This document shows, piece after piece, positions 46,256-57,776 of a DNA stretch of 64,000 nt. Below the pieces are notes generated by a model. It made no database searches. It saw only the letters and a list, made by a program, of their open reading frames with translations, and had not been told where the DNA came from. The stretch spans positions 930,001 through 994,000 of the forward strand of contig JAYWVB010000005.1 of the NCBI GenBank assembly GCA_039881045.1. The letters run 5' to 3'. Made by a program: the position numbers and the translations under genes. This DNA is from Chaetomium olivaceum. Lineage: Eukaryota > Ascomycota > Sordariomycetes > Sordariales > Chaetomiaceae. Within the stretch, counting starts at the first letter, position 1; each line of letters opens with the position of its first letter.

Positions 46256-48735
46256 TTACGCCTTCGAGATCCGATGTTTCACCCACTTCTCCAACCCCCC
46301 CACGGCGATAATCTCCTGCACGTTCGGCGGCAAGTCCCCGACCTTCTGGCTCCAAGTCTCGCCGCCCTCACCCTCCGTAACCGTAACCTTACTCCTGCGC
46401 ACATCCCACTCAAACGTCCACCCCGTCCGCCTCGTCGGCACTTTCTCGCCAAACTCCTCCCTCAGCCGCTTCACCAGCCTCGGCACCTCCACCCCCATGA
46501 GTGCATTGTTGATGCTGTTCCTGCTAAAGATATTCCCAAAGCTCCCCGCCACCACCAGCGGGATGCCCTTCGCCAGGATCGCCGTCGCCGCCTGCTCGCG
46601 CGAGCTGCCGCAGCCAAAGTTGAACCCCGCCACGAGGATGTCGCCGGGCCGCGCCAAGGATGCGAAGGAGCGGTCGTAGTTCTCCATGACCACCTGGGCC
46701 ATGGTGTCACGCGTGATGTCGTCCTGGTAGGTGTACTTGCCGGGGTAGATGCCGTCGGTGTTGATGTTGTCGGAATCGCAAAACACGATCTCGCCCGACA
46801 CTTTCTCGGGGAAGCCCGGGAGGATGTCGATGAGGGCCTCCTCGCCAGCTTGCTCTACACCCGAGTCTGCGGTAGCATCCGCCATCGCATTCCCAACAGC
46901 CCCCGTAGCCGCGGCTGAGCTGCTTTCCAAGCTTTTTTCAGCCGAGGAGATCATGCTCTCCGCTTGAGCCACAAGACTTTCCAGCGCATCGACGACGCTC
47001 ACCGCTCGATCGGCCTCAAAATCCCCGGTGCCCTCGCCGATGATGACCTTCTCGACACCTTCAGGCTTCTCGTACCAGCCGGGCCCGGCAATCTCCCCTT
47101 TCAGCGCGCTCGCGGCCACGACTTCGGGGCTAGCCAGGTAGGCCTTGGCCTGCGGGCTGCCCATGCGCCCGTTCCAGTTGCGGTTGGAGGCGCTGATGCC
47201 GACGTCGCCGGGCTGCAGGAGACCGCGGCCGAGTCCGATGCAGGCGTTGCATGAGGCGGGGTTCTCGATGCAACCGGCGTCGAGCAGGACGCGCCAGTCA
47301 CCAGCCTGTTCGGCGATCTCTTGCTCCGGGAGGGAAGCGGCCGAGATGTAGAACTCCACGCCGGGTGCGACTTTGGGAATGGGACCGCCGTTGGCCGCTT
47401 CCCGGAAGACGTTCGCGGCGGCGGCGATGTCAGAAGCGCGCGAGTTGGTGCATGAGACGAGATAGGCCTTGTTGATTTTGATGTTTTGTGCCTCCAGGTC
47501 CTTGACTGGTGTGGCCACCTTGACTGAGTTGGGGCCAGCAACGAAGGGTGAGAGCGTAGACAAGTTGAGGTATAGCGACTTGGCGTACGTGGCTCCTACA
47601 TCCGGTTTTGGAGGATCCCAAAAGAGCTCCTCTATTTTGTCGTGCGTGATTCGAGCCTTGCCGCCGAGATCTGGGTTCAGCATAGCCGACACCGTTGCCT
47701 TGGCACGCAGCCAGGATTTCAGTGTGGCATCGATTGGAAAACACCGGCTACAGCCCCCCACTCCGTAGTCATGTTGGAGATGGTGAGCCTATCGTCGATC
47801 GGGAGACTGCTGAGCGTGAGGTCCGAGCCGGTGAATTCGATAGCGTGGTTCAGCACTTCGTCTTGGTTGAATAACGCGCACAGCGCGATAATCACATCCT
47901 TTCCTGTGACGCCGCGCGGAAGTACGCCAGTAAAGGTTACCTTCGCGATAGGGGGGATCTGCCACCACGTCTGTCCTGTTGCCCAGATGCTCGCAGCATC
48001 CGTCCGCACGACCGGTGTGCCGAGAGCAGCAACACCCCCATACATGTTGGAATGCGAGTCTGATGCCACTGTAAGTGTTCCTGGCCACGCATATCCCTCC
48101 TCGATCATGATCTGGTGGCCGATTCCACGACCAGCGGGGTAGAAATCAACCCCATGCTGCCGGGCAAAGTTTTCGATATTTTTATATTTGATGAGATTGG
48201 CCTCGCTCGTATTTTGGACATCGTGATCCAAGGTAACGACTACTTGCCGGTTGTTGTGAATCTTGGTAGCGCCGATAGATGTGAACTTGGTGACTACAGG
48301 CCAAGAGTTGTCGTGGGTCATGCATTGTGCTGGTGAGATGGTGACATAGTCGCCAGCCTTAACCTTCTTGCCCGGCGGAAGGCCAATCGCATATTTCTGC
48401 ACGATTTTCTCGGTCAAGGTTTGCGGATTTTGGACTCGGGTGAACGGTGCGGTAAATGGTAGCGCCGCTTCATCCTTCGTCTCGGAGTGCAGCACATTCT
48501 GTCTCCGCACCGGCGTTGTGGAATAGGCCTGCCGCCATTGACGACTTGCGGCTGGCTTCAAGTTCACTGTGAGTCCCCACCAGCCACGCCGTGCACTAGC
48601 AATTGCTAGGCTTCTCCTAGCCTACACTCGGGTCAGCTAAGATGGTTCTTACCACAGAGAAAAGCCCCTGGCACAGTCGAGGTTCGAACTCACCACGAGG
48701 ACATTCATGGCAGAGGGAAGAAGTCGGGCAACCAT
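46256..48735 (-). CDS. LYS4: Homoaconitase, lysine biosynthesis
   Basis: The main exon runs 46256-48566. A probable short first exon with a mitochondrial leader starts at an ATG at 48735, but the splice phase there does not close cleanly, so the 5' end is uncertain. One base is missing near 47735-47736 (a CC run in the coding strand), at the expected GVFPIDATL. Motifs: HDNSWPV, DHDVQN, FYPAGRGIGHQIM, DSHSNMYGG, SCTNSRASDIAAAA and NPASCNACIGLGRG (4Fe-4S cysteines), NRNWNGRMGSPQAKAYLASP, and the swivel domain with GFNFGCGSSREQAATAI. These indicate a mitochondrial aconitase-superfamily enzyme. The GRGIGHQ and ACIGLG context fits homoaconitase, which converts homocitrate/homoaconitate to homoisocitrate in the alpha-aminoadipate pathway. 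Confidence 0.85.
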
Positions 48736-49937
48736 GGCGAATTGACCATGCCGGGTTGGTATAGACAAGACCAATTAACTGCCGGATCGTCCCGAATAGC
48801 TCGTATCACGAATTTCGTGAGGAGCTGAGTACAGAGTGTCAAGAGTGTCGTGGCGCAACCTGGAAATTCCAAGCTCAAGATGCCGATTTTCGGGCCGGAC
48901 CAAAGCGGTCAGAGTCGGCAGAAAGCACTGGCGCTGGAAACGTCATAATTAAAACCCCACTGCCGCAACATGGACTCCCTCAAACCCAGGGTTCTCGCGG
49001 CAGGCAGGCGCTGTTTCCAGGGCCCGAACTTTTGACCTGGGTTTTATCCACGAGCCCGATGAAGCCGCACATCCCTTCGAGGTTTTCAATCTCTAGGCGC
49101 TTCTCTCCAAGGTTCTTAGCCATTTTCTCCTTTCAACCTAGAAGGTCTCAGGCTTTCGCAACAAATCCCGGCTGGTAATTTGATCGCCCAGTGGATTGCG
49201 ATGCGGTGGAGATGGAAGCGCATGAATGAAATGGATTGACAAAAGGCCAAAGGCAACGAAAAAAATCCATCTCACTGTCGTCAATGCATTTTGCCCACGA
49301 GCGCTTTTTCCTAAAGATGGCTGGATCAGCGGATTTCCAATTGCCCAAACCAAATCCTCTCGTGCCAGCCGAGCCCGACAAAGTGGAATTTCGGCCTGAA
49401 TGGCGTCGTTGCCGCGCCGTCATTGGCAAACCGCCATCACACCAGCGCAAGCCTTGCCAGCGCTTGCGGAATGCCACTTGATCCGCCTGAAGGGTGGGAC
49501 TCGGGTCACGCTTGTGGTCTTCCGGAACCAATGAGCGCCTTCACGGCCGCAACTCGCGAGCGAGCCTGATGGATTGGCCCTGATCACCTTGGAACCGTTA
49601 CGGCCACACCCGCTGAGACCCGTCCCCCGCGTTGTTCGTCCTGCGTGGCAGCATGTGAGCGTTGGCCGTGCATCCATCCCATTGCATCCATCCCATTTTG
49701 CGCCGCTATCCCGAGCCCGGCTGCCGACTTCATCCGTCAACAAACAAAACGCGCCTCGACGGTTTCTTCACCCTCTTCGCTTCAAACACGCCGGGCAGAC
49801 ACAAGCGGCAAGCTTTGGAGGGGCATTCATGGCATCGCTGAGGGGCGTTGCAACCCTCTCGCAGTCCAGACCCGCCCCCGCACTTGTACCTCCCGGATGC
49901 TTCCCTCACCCCTCGGCCAACCACCCAACTGCCAACC
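48736..49937. other. Divergent intergenic region
   Basis: About 1.2 kb between LYS4 (minus) and the FHA-kinase gene (plus). It should contain both promoters. No further gene is recognised. Confidence 0.4.
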
Positions 49938-51840
49938 ATGGACGACGGCTACCATGACGACACGGCGGACGCGTATAATACCGCGCCCACAAAGCCTGCC
50001 TTCATCCTCGCCCCCTTGAATCCTGCCGCCCGCAAGGTCGTCCATCACCCGAGGAACGCCCACCTCCGCTACCCGCTCGACGACCCCCACGGCCTCTGGC
50101 TCAGCTTCTCCGACCCTCAGAAGCAAGAATGCACGCTAGGCAAGGGCGACGCCGATATCCACCTTCCCGATTCCAAGTCTGGCAGCAAGGGCTCGTCGCA
50201 TATCCAGTCCATCCATGCCTCGTTTCAAGTCGTCGAGGATACGGGCGCCGTCTTGCTGTGGGACCGCTCTGAGAACGGCACCGTCGAGCCGCTCCCACAC
50301 AGCAACTCCTACACAGTCAAGTTTCGTTCCAACGCCAAGTCGGTCCTTGTCGCTCAGGGCATCAACTCGAGGATAGCGTTTGGCAAAGACCAATGGTACC
50401 AGTTCGAGATACAATGGCAGTCGGACGGGCTATACGGATTCCCCAAGGATGAGCCCTACAGGATGGGGCCCAGTAACGCGCGGGTGAAGAAGTACGTCCT
50501 GGGTCGCGAAGTCGGCGCCGGCTCATACGGTTCCGTGTCATGGGTCTTGGATGCGACCAGCGGCAAGATCATCGCCGTCAAGAAATTCCACAAGCTATCG
50601 GGCAAGAACCTTGAATTCGCGACAAGGGAGATGACCAACCTCTTCAAGATCAATCGAGATGACTCGATAAAGCATGTAAGTTCATCTTTGTCTACTTTTC
50701 AATCAATCCCTTTTGCCTTAACCGTCATCCCTGCTAACCCATGGACTGCTGTAGGAGCACATCCTCCAAATCCTCGACTGCGCTGGTGGTGGAAAGGCCG
50801 ACGACTGGGGCGAGATTTTCATGCCACTCATGCAAGGGAACCTCAAAAGCCTGGTCGAAAGATACACTTCCCCGAGCGAACACACCGCCTTGTCCGACGT
50901 CGTTCTGCGCCAAATGCTCCTCGCACTGCAATGCATCGCCTCTCACAAGATCATCCATCGTGACGTCAAACCCGAAAACATCCTGTACGACTACGACGCC
51001 AAAGGAAACTACCGCTTCTGTCTCGGCGACTTCGGCTTATCCAACGACCCAGAGTTGGCGCGCACCGCTGCTGGTACTGAACCGTTCATGGCGCCCGAGG
51101 TCTTTGGCCGGAAGCGCCAGACCACCAAGGTCGACATCTGGTCCCTGTTTGCCACGGTCGTCTGGACGCGCACCCCCCAATTCCGCCGGGACTGTTCGCA
51201 GATGCACGCGCAGGACCTACATGGTTGGCTCGTGGCTATATCGCGGGCAGACGAGTACACGAGCATGCAGCGGATGGCAAGCATTGATCCGAAGAAAAGG
51301 CCATCAGCGACAGAGCAACTGGCCATTCTGGACGGTCAGTTGGACGATTACGCTAGTGTACGGAGTTATGGGAGTACGAGCGGGGATGAGCAAAGCGACG
51401 ACCTGAGCGCCCGGTTTTCCAACGTTTTGAATCTGCGGGACAATGCACCCGGCCTAACATATGGTTCCGGAAGTTCGGAGCCGGTCACGTCACCCGAGGT
51501 GCCATACTACGAACCCTATGTGAGCGGCCTGTTCGAGGCCCATTTCCCGGGTCAGGCAGGCCCGAGTAAGGGTTACATGCCACCGTCGCCGGGTCCGGAG
51601 GAGGCCCCGAGGGATTATGGGGTGAGTCCCATATCCGTTCCACTTCTCATCCGCGACCCGGCTACTGACTCTTATTAGGCATGGGTTCGGCCTTATGAGA
51701 ACGCGTACGGGCCACCCGTAAGCCAGAACAGCGGGAGCGGAACGGCCGTTCCCGATACCTGGACGGCAGTCGCCCCGACGACGATTGATCCTGAAGAGGA
51801 GCCACCGAGGAGGAAGGCGAAGGGGAAGAACAGGTCTTAG
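49938..51840 (+). CDS. FHA domain-serine/threonine protein kinase
   Basis: Three exons (49938-50675, 50755-51621, 51679-51840), all joined in phase 0; 588 residues. The ATG at 49938 (CAACCATGG context) is preferred over one 90 bases upstream. An FHA-like domain lies at about residues 50-150: TLGKGDADIHLP, HIQSIHASF, DRSENGTVE. The kinase domain (about 185-465) has GAGSYGSVS, AVKKFHK, HRDVKPENIL, DFGLSNDP, TEPFMAPEV and DIWSL, so all catalytic residues are present. The C-terminal about 120 residues are disordered, with a basic end RRKAKGKNRS. FHA-kinase fusions such as Rad53/Cds1/Dun1 bind phosphothreonine and act in checkpoints. This protein has one FHA domain and divergent surroundings, so its pathway is not assignable. 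Confidence 0.82.
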
Positions 51841-52709
51841 ATACCTCACCCTGGGTTATTATCACGTTTCTGCTTTTCTTGTGCATCGCATCTGCAGGTA
51901 CTTGGGAGATCATCATGACGGAGGTCAGGGTCGGGCGCATATTTCACGCTTCACGCTTTTATGAGAGGTCCGGGTCATCGGTCACTGTGTTGACGAGACG
52001 GGATGGGAAATAGGGACTACCTGTAGAGGTAATTACTTACGTTTATGCTCGCCAAGATGGCCGGGCAATGGTCTTCAGCTGCTTTCCGTTGATACCTATG
52101 TTCTCACAATTCTTGCGTTACTGAACAGGCATGGCTCTGATCGTACCAGAGACGATACTAATGGACATTGAGACCATATAGACCTTCAATGTGAACTGTG
52201 ATGTGTTTAGAAGCGCGTCCCAATGAATGGATAGCAAGCTTATAGGCAAACGTGGATAGTCAGTCTCGGGAGCACCGAAGTACCCAGAATTGGGTTGTTG
52301 TGGCAATCAAGACTAAGGTACCTACCATTTTCTTGGTGGGCGAACTCCTAGCGCGACGGTTGTTAGACTCTGCAATATCGTTAAGACAGAACTAGAATCA
52401 ACCCAGCACTCAAATATTACAGACCGAGCGACACCTACATAGAGGTTTCGTTATAGTATCCTTCCCCTTGATTTTCTCTTTCTCTTTCCCTCTCTTCCTA
52501 TCTTTCTCTCTTTCCCGTTTTCGCCTTTTCCCCATTTTCCCCTCTTCATCTCCCTTCGTTCCCTCCTTTTTTTATCGATCGTATTCCTATCGGTGCGGTT
52601 TTTCCGGTGACAAAATCCGCCTGCCTTGTTGGCCGCAGACCCGGCATACAAGTGCGAGGTTCGTGACTTCTTTCAACTTCATGCGGGTCGATTCGTATGG
52701 CGCGGACAA
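51841..52709. other. Intergenic interval with pyrimidine tract
   Basis: No gene recognised. A long C/T-rich low-complexity tract lies at about 52462-52572. Confidence 0.4.
52462..52572. repeat. Pyrimidine-rich low-complexity tract
   Basis: About 110 bases made almost only of T and C on the plus strand (TTTCTCTTTCTCTTTCCCTC and similar). It may be a promoter-type CT tract or simple repeat. Confidence 0.7.
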
Positions 52710-53217
52710 TTAACACCCGCACCTCACGCAACCCAAGCGCACCCGCGAGGGATGCATTGTGTCGTAGAATTTATGACCTGTCTTTCCTAGCACCGTATTT
52801 GCCTCATTGGGCATCCGTTCGATAATGGTGTTGCAGAGGGCCTGGAAGCTGACATGATCAACGGTGAGCGCCTTAAATGCGTGTGCGGCTATGGGCCGCT
52901 CATCACCGAGCTCGACCAGGTCGTCCACCGATCCCACCCCGTGGCATCACACTAACATACCGAGTTAATCAGAGACTGCGGGTGTCAAACCTCGTGATGT
53001 TATCGTCGTCGTGTTGTCGAGATTGGGAGAATGTGAGCTCCCCGTCATCCGCATCATGACCCCGTGGCTTCGGAGCGACGGAGCCTGACTTCTCACTGGT
53101 TGAGTCTGGATCTTCAGTTTGGAAGCTATGGAGTGGGAGTTTGCTCTGGCCACCAGATTCGCGTACAAACTTACGGCGCTTGACGCTGGGCTGGTTCAAT
53201 GGATATCGTTTCGACAT
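52710..53217 (-). CDS. Possible small hypothetical protein, structure uncertain
   Basis: A basic N-terminal exon could start at 53217 (MSKRYPLNQPSVKRRKFVRE), rich in charged residues. A second open frame at 52937-52710 (VDDLVELGDERPIAAHAFKA) could be its 3' exon. I could not find a splice pair that joins them in frame, so the model is tentative. No known domain is recognised. The KRRK motif suggests a nuclear or nucleic-acid role, which is only a guess. Confidence 0.25.
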
Positions 53218-53662
53218 GATGAGATTGTGCTCGTGATTTCAGAGATTGGTGAGTGTCTCTGGACGCTTGGTTCAGTGATAGAAATCCCAAGAAAAAGAAT
53301 GAGAATAGGGATGTGTATCGCGTGTTTTCGGTTCTCAAGGGGACGGCACAATGAGCGTTAGGGCTTAAGTGAGGCTTGCTGCGATGCCGAGAAGCAAGAT
53401 CTGGACGAAGCGGGCGGGGCCGAGTCAAGGGAGTGTTAGATGCAAAATGAACTACGCCAGTCCGGAATGGAAAGTAAAGATGTAATATGAGCTAATGCGA
53501 GACTATTGGGGCCCTGTATGTACCTCAGGCCGCGTCCAGCGCGGAAACCCGCAGAATAGCCCTTTCGCATTTCATCGCGTCCTTCATGAACCTTCCAATT
53601 CCGGTATCGGAGGAACCCTCTTAAACAACCACCGCTGGCCAGCAGCTGGCGTTTAGAACCGA

Positions 53663-54915
53663 CTAGTAATAATCAGGGTCTTGGTTGGACCTCCTGATTC
53701 TCCGAACCTCTGGAATTGGTTGCCTGCTCACCCTCGTGGATGATGGACGCGGCTCCGCTCTAGGTCGTGATGAGTCTCCTGAAACGCGCATACGTTGCAT
53801 TCCTGACACCAGTGTGTCGCTAGGATAGCTAGAGGTCGGATATGTCGAAGATGAGGTCGTCGTAGGCACTGGGCGACGTTCCCTTTCTCCGTAAGTGCGG
53901 GATGCCGACTCCCGGGTATCTCTCCGGCTATGGCTATCCCGAGTATCCCGGCTATCCCGACTATCCCGACTGTCACGGCTATTACGGTCGCGGCTATCAC
54001 GGCTATCGCGACTGTCTCGACTGTCTCGGCTGTCACGGCTTACGCCGCCACCACGGGTGTCGCCCCTGCTGCTACCGACACCACCACGACCGCCACCCCT
54101 GCCGCCGGAATTCGGTAATCCGGGGCCGGGAGCCTCGGGACTCGGACTCCGCTCAATTTTTAGAGCCCACCGGACTATCTCCTCGTCGTCTCGGTTTCGT
54201 CGTACGACTTCGTCGACGAAATCGCATCGTTTTTCATAGTTGATTCGGTCGGCAATCTGCCTCACCTGCGCTGCGTATGTCCTGTCTCGTATGATGAAGT
54301 GCAAATCAGTGTAATCCCCAGTAAACCCTCGGCCATAGGATTGGAATTTTGCTTTGACGAGGGGGCCGACAGCAAGAAAACGAACGGTGGTTCCGTCGCG
54401 CCCAACTGCAACGAGCTCCGTGGCTGCGGCCAGGTCCGACGGCATGCCATGACCTTCGGCGCCCTGGGACTTGAGATCCAGCTGCACGATTTGGCTACGG
54501 ACCCGGACAAAGATACGGGCGACCCCAGAAGCCCAGAGCATTCTGCTTCCAGGCCTAATGACACTGCAAGGTTTGGGCAGTAGCCCGGTGTTAGCATCAA
54601 CCAGCCAAATAATCAACACGGGACTTTGGGTAGAGGATGATGATGCCAAAAGACGTACGAGTTCTCATTGTTCAATAGGTCCAAAACAGATGACAGAGAC
54701 GTAGATCTGCTCACGGCGAGATCTACATCCTGGGTCGTTCGGCCTGATCCGCGCAGGTAGAAGTTCATACCGCCCATTAGACCGTAGGTCACTCTGGCAT
54801 TGTTAAGGATGGTTGCGATGATTTTGAGCGCGGCTGTTTGATGCTGGGCGTCCGCTCCCTCGGCCTCCTCCTCGTAGTCGTCGAGGTCAGTAACACTGTA
54901 AACTTGACAAGGCAT
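53663..54915 (-). CDS. Nucleotidyltransferase-fold protein A with Arg-Asp-Ser repeats
   Basis: Two exons (54659-54915 and 53663-54563) around a 95-base intron; 385 residues, phases verified. Residues about 45-70 carry a nucleotidyltransferase-like motif, GLMGGMNFYLRGSGRTTQDV followed by DLAV, i.e. GG...R-T-x-D-V-D with two acidic residues. The next segment (ARIFVRV...QLDLKSQGAEGHGMP) gives a third possible acidic strand, and VGPLVKAKFQSYGRG follows. The C-terminal third is disordered and contains about twelve RDS triplets, then Ser/Arg/Thr-rich sequence. Gene C at 57777 is a clear paralogue with the same exon 1 length (257 bases) and intron phase. Biochemical activity is unknown; the fold assignment rests on the motif only. 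Confidence 0.7.
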
Positions 54916-56314
54916 CTTGAAGAAAGGGCGCGAGTCTTTATGGGGGCGCGGAGGTGATGTTGGATAATCGAAGGGAATGGACGTGCTAAAAGAGAGAAAG
55001 GAGCTTGAGAATGCAAGTGAAACCGAGAGCCAGCTCGATAATGGTGGATTGTGAGTGAACGTGTGTGTCTGAGTCTTAGAGCTCAAGAAGAACTGACGTA
55101 TCTTGTTCTTATGTATACAAACGCCCTACCGAAGGCTCGAGACAGTGTCCTGTTGAAGCTCATCGAACAAATTATGAAATGCAGACATGGGCCAGGTTGA
55201 GGCTCCATCGCTGCTTCATGGTGAAGGCCTGATACTCGGAAGCCAGCACTGCGTACCGGCCGCAGAAAATCCCCAAGAATGGCCGCCGTCCCCGGTTCAT
55301 GACGTTTGCGGCGACACTTATCCTGGTTGTTACTACTTCAAGATTTTGGAAACGTAGTGAGGGTCGCGGGCGCACTCGGGCAGGGGGTCTGAAGCGGGCG
55401 GTAGCGTCTCAACAAGAGGCCGTTGAACGTCACGCCTACCCTGATTTGGAGCTGGATTGACGAGGTATGCTCGATGAACGGTGAGGCCCAGGGTCCCGAA
55501 TTTCACCGTCGGCCATGGCACGTCGTGTGGCCAACAAAAGCCACCCTGGGGACTCCCGTGCTATTTTGGGAGCGGATGGGTTAACATGTCTCGAACCCTT
55601 CCGGACGCCTTTCCCCAGGCCGCATGCGGCCCTGGATACGCGACTTCCTTCCTCCAATGATTCCATGTAGAGCCAGGGGGGTTGACCGAGGTGATTTGGG
55701 CTCCGCAAGGGAGAGTAGGCCGGTATCAAGTTATCGATGAATTGGCCCGCCGCTTCCGATACGTAATTAAACCAATTAAAGATTTGTAAACAGGTTATTT
55801 GGTAGAACGAGTGATCCGTCGGGGACCTGCAGGATCGGGCAAAGCAAAAGTTGACTAGATGATCCTCCACACTTGTTCTACTTAGCATGGAAGAGGCTTT
55901 TGGCAGAATCCCCGTGTTCCGGTGGCAGGGTCATCCATCCGTACCATGTACGTGAACACAAACAAGGTGTGGCCCGTGTGGGTTGGTTGGTCGGGTCGCG
56001 GCCATGCCCCCTTAAATGCGCCGCAACCGGGCATTTACCCTGTTAGTGTAGACGGCCAGGACCCCGAGGCCCATAACTAATCAGCCCAGGCCCAGGCCCG
56101 CGTTTGCAGTGCCGCGACAGCCGCCGGCCTTCGCCACTCCGCTCGGCTTTCTCCACATAAGTCTCACAGTTGCAACTTCATCTCCTCGTCCACCCACCAA
56201 GTCGTGCACATCAACCAGCAGTTAACACCCCTCATTACCACGGTTTCCAACCGGCTGCTTCATTAGCTTCTTACTTCTAGCTCATTTTGCTATTATTTCC
56301 GAGGTATTTTCAAA
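54916..56314. other. Divergent promoter region between NTase-like genes A and B
   Basis: About 1.4 kb. Short open frames near 55170-55890 have no recognisable content. A pyrimidine/purine-mixed 5' UTR probably precedes gene B. Confidence 0.35.
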
Positions 56315-57197
56315 ATGCTCAACCCAGTTGACCAGCCTGCATTGCCCGGACTCCGAGATTATTCGGGGAAAGACACAAGCCCACAGGGTGTTACCGAGAT
56401 CTTGGAAGTTGTCAAACATCTGGCGGGTGCAAATATCCCTTCTTGCGTGATAGGAGTGAAGGCATTACGCTACTATGGTGCCGCCAGGGTAACTGACGTA
56501 TGTCCATCCACCACTCGCACCCAAGTGTAAATGGCATCTACGCCAGGGTTTGCGACAACATGCTCGACATATTTCACTTGCTGACTTGAGACAGGAATGG
56601 GACCTCTGCATCCCCGACGGCAAACTCGAGGAAGCCCGAGATCTTCTCCTCTCTGCCGGTAGTGGAAACAAGTACGAATTTGCCCAAGGGCCCCATCCTG
56701 TACCTTGGTCCCGACGCCATGCGTTCACTTGCCTCCGCCTGAAGGGTTATAATTTCTGGTTTATCTTGGTACCGTCCTCAGACTGCTTCGTCGATCCCTC
56801 AACAGCCAACCACGTGGAGAAGAGCAGGAACGGCGTCCCGTATGCGTCTCTGGTCCAGTTTGCTCGCTCACTGCTGTTGCAGCAGATGGTGGCAGACATC
56901 TCTGATTTTATTGACGGCATGGATCTCACTGTGGACTGGGGGGTTCAAAACATTGGATTCAAAACGCTCCAGAAACAGAGCGCTATTTTCATTGAACGCA
57001 GGAACAAACAGGCCACGGTTGATAGTGGGCGATATGGCTTTCTTTCACCGCAACCTCTGGAAAAGCTGTGGAACGAGATGGCAAGTACAGAAGCGAAGAA
57101 GAGGCGCATCGAACCGATGAAACAGGGCCGGTACTTTACCCGATGGAGGAGAATCAAGTCTCCGGAGGATCCCAGGACGAAGGATCGTCCAGTGTGA
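56315..57197 (+). CDS. Nucleotidyltransferase-fold protein B
   Basis: Two exons (56315-56497 and 56595-57197) around a 97-base intron; 261 residues, frame verified. The motif VIGVKALRYYGAARVTDEWD (residues about 45-64) matches the nucleotidyltransferase-like pattern of fungal paralogous proteins, G-x(8)-YG-x-x-RVT-x-x-W-D. However, the first Gly pair is GV and the acidic pair is E-x-D. The rest has NFWFILVPSSDCF and an all-alpha C-terminal half, ending in a basic Lys/Arg-rich tail. It lies in tandem with gene C and divergent from gene A. It is more distant from A and C than they are from each other and its intron is in a different place. Confidence 0.65.
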
Positions 57198-57776
57198 GGG
57201 TGGCACATCAGTCCTAGGAAATTTATACTTTTACTCTGGAATACAAAATCCGTCTTGTCCCTACTGGTTCCAGATTACTCCACAGTAAGAACCATGATCT
57301 GTGCCATCTGACATGTATTCGGTGTGTTTTCTCATCTTAACTCCGACTGGCCCCTCTCTGTTTACGAGAAGTGCGTAACCCCGACAAGAGGCCTTCCGAT
57401 CAGAAACGCAAGGGGCGTCTTACCCCTCAAATCGCCGTAGCGCCGCCCCGCTGCAACCTAAACGTCAACTATCAAACATTAGGAAGTTTCCTTACAGCGG
57501 CGCAGCGGGCGCTTCAGGAAGGTCAAGTTTCATTGGCCATTTACTGCCCCCCCGACGTGTTGGGAGCCCGGGCAATACAGGGGTAACCCGTCGGTGCTGT
57601 GCCCCTACATGAGTTACAAAACGCCGCGGAAACATTCCTTATTGCCTCAGCACGGAGATATCCGGGCTACACTCGAGGAGGGTTCCCCGCCATTGAACTG
57701 CTCCATTGCCCGCTTACCATTCATCGACACTTTCCACGTCATTTTGCAGATGTTTATGGTTGAAGGTTCGCCAGAT
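57198..57776. other. Interval between NTase-like genes B and C
   Basis: Holds the 3' UTR of B and the promoter of C. No additional gene is recognised. Confidence 0.35.

Noticed and set aside
46274..46918. 214-codon plus-strand open frame opposite LYS4
   Set aside because: Shadow of the homoaconitase swivel domain frame.
48670..48700. GGTTCGAACTC sequence resembling a tRNA T-loop
   Set aside because: No A-box or acceptor stem; the sequence lies inside the probable 5' intron of LYS4.
53900..54060. Direct repeats that could suggest a CRISPR-like array
   Set aside because: The units are contiguous RDS codons inside a gene, without spacers, in a eukaryotic genome.
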